Assembly: GCA_964019135.1 (NCBI GenBank)
Contig: OZ025248.1
Location: 72,174,119-72,238,118 of the forward strand
DNA: 64,000 nt
Source: Arenicola marina
Taxonomy: Eukaryota > Annelida > Polychaeta > Arenicolidae
Direction of reading: 5' to 3'
This document shows positions 40,101 to 52,100 of this stretch, piece by piece (position 1 is the first letter of the stretch; each line of letters starts with the position of its first letter). The notes below the pieces were generated by a model. It searched no databases, was not told where the DNA came from, and saw nothing but the letters and a program-made list of their open reading frames with translations. The translations under genes and the position numbers were made by a program.

Positions 40101-43100
40101 GGCCAGGGAAAAGCCATCGTGACCTGAACGTCGCGGGGAGCCGGTTTAGTGGCACAGCCAACTGGATCACAGGCGCGGAGACGAGCTCTACTTATCAGTG
40201 GAAATTTAGATGACCCGTTATAGGTCGTTGCCAACCTCTCTCAGCCTCCATGGCCTTTAGAAAGCAAAGATTACAGCGACGGATCGCGATAATAACTGGT
40301 CGTCGAATAGCCTTCAGTTTTATATTTTGAAAATCGTTTAGTTTTTTTTTGTCTTTTGCTAGGGGGTTGAGGACTGGGGGGTGGTGGATGGGGTGGGGGA
40401 TGGTGGATGCATCACCTAGCTGCGCTCCCCATGAACGACTTTGACTAGCCAATCACTGGAGAGCGCCGAAGCCCCGTGAAAAACGTTGTCGGTGCGTGAT
40501 AAGATTTCCAAAGGGCCTCTAGCTGTGTATAAGACGGATACCCTATGCAACGTCAGGCTTTAAATTGTGAATCATCAGTCTGGGCGTCTTTGTGCCTTGC
40601 CCTATAGCTCTGTCCATCTGCATTGTGTATGAATCACCAGTCTTACTTCCTTACTGCCCACGGGGTGCCTCCCTAGGGTTGTGCTTAGACCGCAGATCAA
40701 TATGTTCGAGTCCGGACCCGTGAGCCTAATCTGGAGCATATTTAATTCATTCCGCCCGGGAGGTTTCTGGGCCCCGTTTAAGCCTTGTTAAGCCTTGTTA
40801 AGCCTTGTGAACACAACAGTGGGCTAAGATCTCAATTCTTTTCATGTCCTTACTGCCTATGTCACCATGTATTCATATCTTCTGTGAACAGTCTTACGTT
40901 AAAACAAAATGAAAATATTGCGTCGACTTTAGAATTCGATTTAGAATTTCAGCGAAATATACAGAGAAACGAACGTAAAGACCCTTTCCGGTGTGACCCC
41001 TCATCACAATCCCCTCATCACAGTCCCCTCATCACAGTCCCCTCATCACAATCCCCTCATCACAGTCCCCTCATCACAATCCCCTTATCACAGTCCCCTC
41101 ATCACAGTCCCCTCATCACAATCCCCTCATCACAGTCCCCTCATCACAGTCACCTCATCGCAGTCCCCTCATCACAGTCACCCCATCACAGTCCCCTCAT
41201 CACAGTCACCTCATCACAGTCACCTCATCACGGTCCTCTCATCACAGTCCCCTCATCACAGTCCCCTCATCACAGTCCCCTCATCGCAGTCCCCTCATCA
41301 CAGTCAGCCCATCACAGTCCCCTCATCCCAGTGACCTCATCACAATCACCTCATCACAGTCCCCTCATCACAGTCCCCTCATCACAGTCCCCTCATCAGT
41401 CACCTCATCACAGTCCCCTCATCACAGTCCTTCATCACAGTCCCCTCACCACAGTCACCTCATCACAGTCCCCTCATCACAGTCACCTCTTCACAGTCCC
41501 CTCACCACAGTCCTCTCATCACCGTCCCCTCATCACAGTCCTTCATCACAGTTCCCTCACCACAGTCACCTCATCGCAATCCCCTCATCACAGTCACCCC
41601 ATCACAGTCCCCTTACACAGTCACCTTACCACAGTTCCCCAAACGCAGTCCCCCCACCACAGTCCTTCATCACAGTCCCCTCACCACAGTCCCCTCATCA
41701 CAGTCCCCTCATCACAGTCACCCCGTCACAGTCCCTCATCCAAGTGACCTCAACACAGTCACCTTACCACAGTCCCCTCACCACTGTCCCCTCACCACAG
41801 TCCCCTCATCACAGTCCTTCATCACAGTCACCTCATCACAGTCACCTCATCACAGTCCTTCATCACAGTCCCCTCACCACAGTCACCTCACCACAGTCAC
41901 CTCATCACAGTCCCCTCACCACAGTCCCCTCATCACAGTCTTTCATCACAGTCACCTCATCACAGTCACCTCATCAAAGACATCTCATCACAGTCCTTCA
42001 TCACAGTCCCTCACCACAGTCACCTCACCACAGTCACCTCATCACAGTCCCCTCACCACAGTCCCCTCATCACAGTCCTTCATCACAGTCCCCTCACCAC
42101 AGTCACCTCATCACAGTCCCCTCACCACAGTCCCCTCATCACAGTCCTTCATCACAGTCACCTCATCACAGTCACCTCATCACAGTCACCTTATCACAGT
42201 CCTTCATCACAGTCCCCTCACCACAGTCACCTCATCACAGTCCCCTCATCACAGTCACCTCTTCACAGTCCCCTCACCACAGTCCCCTCATCACAGTCCC
42301 CTCATCACAGTCCCCTCACCACAGTCACCTCACCACAGTCACCTCATCACAGTCCCCTCACCACAGTCCCCTCATCACAGTCCTTCATCACAGTCCCCTC
42401 ACCAGTCACCTCATCACAGTCCCCTCACCACAGTCCCCTCATCACAGTCCTTCATCACAGTCACCTCATCACAGTCACCTCATCACAGTCATCTTATCAC
42501 AGTCCTTCATCACAGTCCCCTCACCACAGTCACCTCATCACAGTCCCCTCATCACAGTCACCTCTTCACAGTCCCCTCACCACAGTCCCCTCATCACAGT
42601 CCCCTCATCACAGTTCTTCATTAAAGTTCCCTCACCACAGTCACCTCATCGCAATCCTCTCATCACAGTCACCCCATCACAGTCCCCCTTACACAGTCAC
42701 CTACCACAGTGCCCTAAACGCAGTCCCCCCATCACAGTCTTTCATCACAGTCCCTCACCCCAGTCCCCTCACCACAGTCCCCTCATCACAGTCCCCTCAC
42801 CACAGTCCCCTCATCACAGTCCTTCATCACAGTCACCTCATCACAGTCCTTCATCACAGTCCCCTCACCACAGTCACCTCACCACAGTCACCTCATCACA
42901 GTCCCTCACCACAGTCCCCTCATCACAGTCCTTCACCACAGTTCCCTCACCACAGTCACCTCATCGCAATCCCCTCATCACAGTCACCCCATCACAGTCC
43001 CCTTACATAGTCACCTTACCACAGTCCCCTAACCGCAGTCCCCCCATCACAGTTCCCTCATCCCAGTCCCCTCATCACAGTCCCCTCATCACAGTCCCCT

Positions 43101-46100
43101 CATCACAGTAACCCCATCACAGTTCCCTCATCACGGGTTTCGGGCTTTCTATGAGCCCAAAGGACTTGTATGGTTTCAAACTGTCCACAGTGTAATGCTG
43201 TGCCGTGTCTGGGTCTTCTTCCCTTCGTGGGCGTAGCTCCCTGCTATTTCTGATACTTCCAATTGACGCGTTATGGGCTTCCAAAGTGTATGTGTCCTCC
43301 TACAACCACACAAGGGAGGCGTATCACAATGTACAGCGGGCAGGAGTACTGTCTGGGGTCTTGAAGTGAGGCATTCCCAATCCTCAGTGGTAGACTCTCA
43401 TAATTGGTATTAACCTTGAGGCACAATCGTTATGTTGCGTCTTGCTTTTGCAGTGATGGTTACATCATCATTAACGGCTAGAGGCTACCATGCCTTTATT
43501 TTCTGGTACAATTGTTATGTTCATAGTTTCTTTGCAGTGATGCATCCAAAATCGTCACTGATGAACTCTCATGGTGGGCTACCTTTAGTTTCTCGTTTAA
43601 ATGATTATACTATTCTTGTCATAGTACCTGTATTTTCTTGCATAAATTATTCTGCTGGTCTTGTTATTGCAGGGAGACGAACATAACCTTCACTGATGGA
43701 TTCCCATAGTACCTTTATTTTCTTGCATACATTATTATCTTGGTCTTGTTATTGCAGGGAGGCGTACATAATCTTCAGTGGTGGACTCCCATACGACAAA
43801 GCGACGCGGACGCCCAGCCTGACTGTGATGCAAGCCAAAAACACGACCGTGCTGGAGATGGAACATAACGTCATCGACTTCCTGGCGCTCTGCCCGTCGC
43901 CATGGAACAATGGTCAGTATTACGTCATTTCCGGTTGGGCAGGTTTCAGCAATGGCGATCCAGCGGGAAGCGAGCTGCGTAAATGGCTAGTCGGCAGCAA
44001 ATAAAAACTGTACAATAATTCATGTTTAATTGTTTTTGTAACTGCTGTACAAACCTATGCGCAAAACGTTTGGTTCGCACTTTAGTAATCATGCGAAGAG
44101 CGTATGCGTGAAACGTTTCTATAATATTACAATTATATCGATTATACCTCCTTGTTTTTGGAGTTATATGATGCCATTATCGCTGTCACTATTATCACTG
44201 TATTGCCACTGCATCTTGCGAGTGTCATATCCGCACCAGCAGCCGAAAACGTGATTAAGACCCAATGCCTTATTCATTGATACCAAATGAGATGCCATGT
44301 CCTAAAAGCATTTCGGATAACGTGCAAAACGTCATGTGATATTTATGTCTGCCGGGCTGTGGATAGCCAGGAAGGCCTTCAATAATGGACAATGCCGTTG
44401 TGGTGTGCATGCAACTAGACGTCGTTCCACTGTTCTATGTACAGCTTTGCCTGTTTTCACCCGCAGACTTCCAAGATCCGTACGGCATCGTGGTCTTGTT
44501 ACAAAACGACCTCGTCGTAGTTGACCTTACGTCACCAGGGTGAGTACATAGCCTTCCCTTCCCTTCCCTTCCCTTCCCTTCCCTTCCCTTCCCTTCCCTT
44601 CCATTCTCTTCCCTTCCCTTCCTTCCCTTCCCTTCCCTTCCCTTCCCTTCCCTTCCCTTCCCTTCCCTTCCCTTCCCTTCCCTTCCCTTCCCTTCCCTTC
44701 CCTTCCCTTCCCTTCCCTTCCCTTCCCTTCCCTTCCCTTCCCTTCCCTTCCCTTCCCTTCCCTTCCCTTCCCTTCCCTTCCCTTCCCTTCCCTTCCCTTC
44801 CCTTCCCTTCCCTTCCCTTCCCTTCCCTTCCCTTCCCTTCCCTTCCCTTCCCTTCCCTTCCCTTCCCTTCCCTTCCCTTCCCTTCCCTTCCCTTCCCTTC
44901 CCTTCCCTTCCCTTCCCTTCCCTTCCCTTCCCTTCCCTTCCCTTCCCTTCCCTTCCCTTCCCTTCCCTTCCCTTCCCTTCCCTTCCCTTCCCTTCCCTTC
45001 CCTTCCCTTCCCTTCCCTTCCCTTCCCTTCCCTTCCCTTCCCTTCCCTTCCCTTCCCTTCCCTTCCCTTCCCTTCCCTTCCCTTCCCTTCCCTTCCCTTC
45101 CCTTCCCTTCCCTTCCCTTCCCTTCCCTTCCCTTCCCTTCCCTTCCCTTCCCTTCCCTTCCCTTCCCTTCCCTTCCCTTCCCTTCCCTTCCCTTCCCTTC
45201 CCTTCCCTTCCCTTCCCTTCCCTTCCCTTCCCTTCCCTTCCCTTCCCTTCCCTTCCCTTCCCTTCCCTTCCCTTCCCTTCCCTTCCCTTCCCTTCCCTTC
45301 CCTTCCCTTCCCTTCCCTTCAGGACCCTCCTATAGATGTATGTTATAGCGTACGATACATGGTAATAGCGTTGACAGGTCCTTCTATGTATATTATGACG
45401 TACGATACATGGTAATAGCGTTGACAGGTCCCCATATGTATGTTATGGCGTACGATACATGGTAATAGCGTTGACAGGTCCCCATATGTATGTTATGGCG
45501 TACGATACATGGTTAAAGCGTTGACAGGTCCTTCTATGTATATTATGGCGTACGATACATGGTAATAGCGTTGACAGGTCCCCCTATGTATATTAGCGTA
45601 CAATACATGGGAATAGCGTTGACAGGTCCCCCTATGTATATTAGCGTACAATACATGGGAATAGCGTTGACAGGTTCCCCTATGTATATTATAGCGTACG
45701 ATACATGGTAATAGCATTGACAGGTTTCCCTATGTATATTATGGCGTACGATACATCGTAATAGCGTTGACAGGTTCCTCTATGTATATTATAGCGTACG
45801 ATACATGGTAATAGCGTTGACAGGTCCCCATATGTATGTTATGGCGTACGATACATGGTGATAGCGTTGACAGGTCCTTCTATGTATATTATAGCGTACG
45901 ATACATGGGAACAGCGTTGACAGGTTCCCCTATGTATATTATAGCGTACGATACATGGTAATAGCATTGACAGGTTCCCCTATGTATATTATACCGTACG
46001 ATACATGGTAATAGTATTGACAGGTCCCTCTATGTATATTATGGCGTACGATACATGGTAATAGCGTTGACAGGTCCTTCTATGTATATTATGGCGTACG

Positions 46101-49100
46101 ATACATGGTAATAGCGTTAACAGGTCCCTCTATGTATATTATGGCGTACGATATATCGTAATAGCGTTAACAGGTCCCTCTATGTATTTTATGGCGTACG
46201 ATACATGGTAATAGCGTTAACAGGTCCCTCTATGTATATTATGGCGTACGATACATGGTAATAGCATTGACAGGTCCCCATATGTATATTATGGCGTACG
46301 ATACATGGTTAAAGCGTTGACAGGTCCCTCTATGTATAATATGGCGTACGATACATCGTAATAGCATTGACAGGTCCCCATATGTATATTATGGCGTACG
46401 ATACATGGTTAAAGCGTTGACAGGTCCCTCTATGTATATTATGGCGTACGATACATGGTAATAGCGTTGACAGGTCCCCATATGTATGTTATGGCGTACG
46501 ATACATGGTTAAAGCGTTGACAGGTCCCTCTATGTATATTATGGCGTACGATACATGGTAATAGCGTTGACAGGTCCCTCTATGTATATTATACCGTACG
46601 ATACATGGTGATAGCGTTGACAGGTCCCCCTATGTATATTATGGCGTACGATACATGGTAATAGCGTTGACAGGTCCCTCTATGTATATTATACCGTACG
46701 ATACATGGTAATAGCGTTGACATGTCACCTATGTATATTATGGCGTACGATACATGGTAATAGCATTGACAGGTCCCCCTATGTATATTATGGCGTACGA
46801 TACATGGTAATAGCGTTGACAGGTCCCTCTATGTATATTATGGCGTACGATACATGGTAATAGCGTTGACAGGTCCCTCTATGTATATTATAGCGTACGA
46901 TACATGGTAATAGCGTTGACAGGTCCCTCTATGTATATTATGGCGTACGATACATGGTAATAGCGTTGACAGGTCCCCATATGTATGTTATGGCGTACGA
47001 TACATGGTTAAAGCGTTGACAGGTCCCTCTATGTATATTATGGCGTACGATACATGGTAATAGCGTTGACAGGTCCCTCTATGTATATTATACCGTACGA
47101 TACATGGTGATAGCGTTGACATGTCACCTATGTATATTATGGCGTACGATACATGGTAATAGCATTGACAGGTCCCCCTATGTATATTATGGCGTACGAT
47201 ACATGGTAATAGCGTTGACAGGTCCCTCTATGTATATTATACCGTACGATACATGGTAATAGCGTTGACATGTCACCTATGTATATTATGGCGTACGATA
47301 CATGGTAATAGCGTTGACAGGTCCTTCTATGTATATTATGGCGTACGATACATGGTAATAGCGTTAACAGGTCCCTCTATGTATATTATGGCGTACGATA
47401 TATCGTAATAGCGTTAACAGGTCCCTCTATGTATTTTATGGCGTACGATACATGGTAATAGCGTTAACAGGTCCCTCTATGTATATTATGGCGTACGATA
47501 CATGGTAATAGCATTGACAGGTCCCCATATGTATATTATGGCGTACGATACATGGTTAAAGCGTTGACAGGTCCCTCTATGTATAATATGGCGTACGATA
47601 CATCGTAATAGCATTGACAGGTCCCCATATGTATATTATGGCGTACGATACATGGTTAAAGCGTTGACAGGTCCCTCTATGTATATTATGGCGTACGATA
47701 CATGGTAATAGCGTTGACAGGTCCCCATATGTATGTTATGGCGTACGATACATGGTTAAAGCGTTGACAGGTCCCTCTATGTATATTATGGCGTACGATA
47801 CATGGTAATAGCGTTGACAGGTCCCTCTATGTATATTATACCGTACGATACATGGTGATAGCGTTGACATGTCACCTATGTATATTATGGCGTACGATAC
47901 ATGGTAATAGCATTGACAGGTCCCCCTATGTATATTATGGCGTACGATACATGGTAATAGCGTTGACAGGTCCCTCTATGTATATTATACCGTACGATAC
48001 ATGGTAATAGCGTTGACATGTCACCTATGTATATTATGGCGTACGATACATGGTAATAGCATTGACAGGTCCCCCTATGTATATTATGGCGTACGATACA
48101 TGGTAATAGCGTTGACAGGTCCCTCTATGTATATTATGGCGTACGATACATGGTAATAGCGTTGACAGGTCCCTCTATGTATATTATAGCGTACGATACA
48201 TGGTAATAGCGTTGACAGGTCCCTCTATGTATATTATGGCGTACGATACATGGTAATAGCGTTGACAGGTCCCCATATGTATGTTATGGCGTACGATACA
48301 TGGTTAAAGCGTTGACAGGTCCCTCTATGTATATTATGGCGTACGATACATGGTAATAGCGTTGACAGGTCCCTCTATGTATATTATACCGTACGATACA
48401 TGGTGATAGCGTTGACATGTCACCTATGTATATTATGGCGTACGATACATGGTAATAGCATTGACAGGTCCCCCTATGTATATTATGGCGTACGATACAT
48501 GGTAATAGCGTTGACAGGTCCCTCTATGTATATTATACCGTACGATACATGGTAATAGCGTTGACATGTCACCTATGTATATTATGGCGTACGATACATG
48601 GTAATAGCATTGACAGGTCCCCCTATGTATATTATGGCGTACGATACATGGTAATAGAGTTGACAGGTCCCCCTGTGTATACTGTGGCGTAAGATGCATA
48701 GTTATAGCGTTGACAGGTCCCCCTATGTATATTATAGCGTACGATACATGGTAATAGCGTTGACGGGTCCCCCTATGTATATTATGGCGTACGATACATG
48801 GTAATAGCGTTGACGGCTTGGCTTACAGGCACCAGAGGAGGTCTCTCTGGTGTATTGATTTGCGCACAAGACCGCAGATCAGTAGGTCCTGGGTTCGAAT
48901 GCAGACCTCTGGACACCTCATCTAGGGCATGGTTCGTCCATGCATCATTCATCTTCCCGGAAGATTCCTTAGCCCAGTGTAGCCCTTGTGTACACAAACG
49001 CACCAATTCACTGCCTTTGGTGTTGCAGGTACCCGTGCTTTGAGAACCCCTACCCGATGGACATCCACGAGTCGCCTGTGACCGCCTGCATGTACCTGGC

Positions 49101-52100
49101 GGACTCTCCGCCAGGTCTCATCCGGGCATTCTACTCCGTCGGTTCCAAGCAGAAGAAATCCGGCTTCAGTGAAAAGGTAAATTAAACACTTAAATCACGA
49201 TATGGTCCAATTTATGGTCTGTTATTCGGTGCGCGATGCACTTGTTTCGGAATAGCTCACAAGGAACTCACGCTTAGCATGTATACCCATAGCTAATTTC
49301 GTGGCGACTACTGAAATGATGACTACTGGAAGATGTAAGTTTCGGATCAATTATAAAAATATGACATATAGGGGTGGGGGACGGGGTGGGATTTATGGCG
49401 GTGTTGTTATGGTTGATATTTATACGATGACATTTTTTTTTATAAATATTTCGCATGGTCTGTTTAATGTTATGTAATTTTTTTATTAACCAATCTAGAT
49501 ATAAGCATGATCGCTTTGACTTTGTGTAATGGTATTGTTAACATACGTTACAATGAAAACGTGGTGTATAGTTTAGCGTTGTGCGCTGAAGTCGCGCGGC
49601 GGTCTGACCATAAGGAGAGGCTTAACGTTGGTGGTTTCTGTCACAGGAATGGCCCATTAAGGGGGGTGTATGGGGCACCCCGACCTGCAGCTACTCCGAA
49701 ATCATCCTCACGGGGTAGGCGCTCTCCACAACAATGTCTCTGTGAATTGGCCTTAACGTTTGTAAGATGCTATGTCGCACGTCCATGCGCATATTTACGT
49801 TAAATATAGATAGATTCAAATATGAACGACACGCCACATAAAGGCTTATGTTTTATTAAAACCATGGGTCACAGCCAGATATTACGAAGCAATAAGCCTG
49901 TATAGTTTTAGTTCAACGAATTAAACGCGGCCCGCTCCCAACTTGGATATGTCGCGCACCCACGTGGCTACACGGAGTCTAGTGTGGCCGGACTAGTATA
50001 TTGTATGCGTAGCTACTTCCGGTGACTGACCTGTTTGTCTTTGCCACAGTCACGCGGATGGATCGTTGAAGTTCTGGGACGCATCAGCAGGTATGTACCT
50101 ATCCGGTGCCTCGCTGCCCCTGACATCCAGTGTTGTCTTCATATTATAATATAGATCTATATGTATAAACAGCAGTAATGAATTGGATACGCAATTTTGT
50201 AATCTTGAGGCTCAATAAGATAGGTATCAATTTATTTTTCTGTCAGCTTACTTTTTTCTGCATACAGCCACGCAGTTGGTTCGGGGTGTGAAATTGTAGA
50301 TACCATGTTGATTTAAGGTAAATTTTAAAGATAAATATTTAAGGTGAAGTATAAATTTGAGCTCAGCGAAGGTAATTCGCGATCACTCCTTGATCACCGT
50401 TATAACGATATATACATCACGGGTTGTTCATAGGCTTAACGTTAAAACAATTTCCATTGAAGTGACTGACTGTATTTCTTCTGATTGTTACTTTGACGTA
50501 TTGGCGTTCTGCAATCCACCTGCTGATCTAAGTGTCTAAATATGGCTTTATACTCTTTTCTTTCCAGTGACCCTTCAAGTATTGTACAAATTTAAAACTG
50601 CCAAACTGTTCGACAAAAGCAAATGTAAAAACCCGGACCCGGATGATGACCCCTTCGCCATCCAGCGCATCTGCTTCTGTCCCGACAGCCGTCTGCTCTG
50701 CATATCCGGTCTGACGCACGTGGCACTCTTCAAGTACTGCCGCCAGGAGGCAGCAGTGGAATGCCCGGTAGGAGGAGCCACCAGTAGCGATACAGAAATG
50801 ATGACGTGTTCGGTTGTTTTTGTCGTTTCTTTTATTGGAGTTTTAGGTAGCAACACAAAAAATGATGACGTGATATGGGTTTTTTCTCGATTTTTTTTAA
50901 TGGACTTTTAGGCCATGTATATGCACATGTTAAGGGTAAAGTAGCCTAGGAAATGTTCCGGGCAATGGCGTGTGGCAGTGTGAACAGACTTCGTGATACA
51001 CGTTCGCCAGTCGACTGTGGGTGGGTGGGGTCCTGGAATGGAGGGCATTTGTCTTAACGTTGGTGCAATTATGTATGTGATATCTTTTTATAAGCATGGC
51101 TGTTATTACGTATAAATAATTATGAGCTTTATTGTGATATAGTATAATTTTTATGATGAGTTAATATGACGTTTATCAGATATATGTAGCATTTGTGCCC
51201 TAACCTAACCCTAACCCTAGCTATTATGCTCCAAAATGACAACCGGTTTTTGTTAAAGTGACAGTTTTTTCCCTTTCTCGTAATTTCATTGCAATGCATG
51301 TTTCAATGGCTGAATAAATATAATAACACACCCAGTGATTCGCCAAATCATGTGTTACTATAATGTAATGAACAGCAACGGCATTGCGAGTAGACATGAC
51401 GTCAACCTTTATTTAATTTCATTTTTGTCTTTTTTTCCTTTACCAGCCGCTGGAGATTTCCATAGTGTATGAAATCTACGACGAGCTGGACTCCCCTGAG
51501 CTGGAGTACCCCCCGGTGCCGCCCCCCAAGTCGGGCCTGAGCTCCACACAGCACAGCAGTAGTGTAGGTTCTTACTCCAGTACTGCCTCCGAAGGAAAGG
51601 TACTAAAAACCACACACACCCCCCCCCCCCCCCACACACACACGTCCCACGCTGCCACGTGGCTTCGCGAGGCGCCTTCCTGTGGCCTGTGTGTTGTGCG
51701 CCTGTGTCGCTAGATGGCGCTTGATGGCTCTTCCTGACGCTCTTCCACGGCGCTGACGGTGCTGCCAATGGCGATCGGCGTCTTGATGTTTGGAATGTGA
51801 CTTGTGTCGCTCAGATTACTGCCGCTCTCCGACGCTTGTTCTACAGTATATGTGGCGCTCTGCAGCTATAGATTATATATCACGTGCTTTGTGAAACTAT
51901 GAACTACTTGTGAATCAATCGTCGTCTACCTTCAGTGACTGCATTAATTGTCTCCTTTGGGTGGATGACTTCTGCCATTGGATCAAAACCGCCTGGTTTT
52001 CTCTTCAGTGCACTTTAGTGTCCATGCATGCCAGCTTCAACCCTCTGTCTCACCACCACCCCCCACGTTATCGGTCACCGTTACCATAGGTCACCATTTA

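Noticed and set aside
40785-43111. His/Ser/Pro-rich frames of 320 and 455 codons
   Set aside because: 14-bp array artefacts that shift frame whenever a 13-bp unit occurs.
43673-43708. Alternative functional start of exon 5
   Set aside because: In the gene's phase it reaches TAG after 12 codons, so it would only give truncated protein.
49507-49803. 98-codon plus-strand frame spanning exon 8
   Set aside because: It reads exon 8 in a different frame. The tomosyn frame with flanking splice sites explains the segment.
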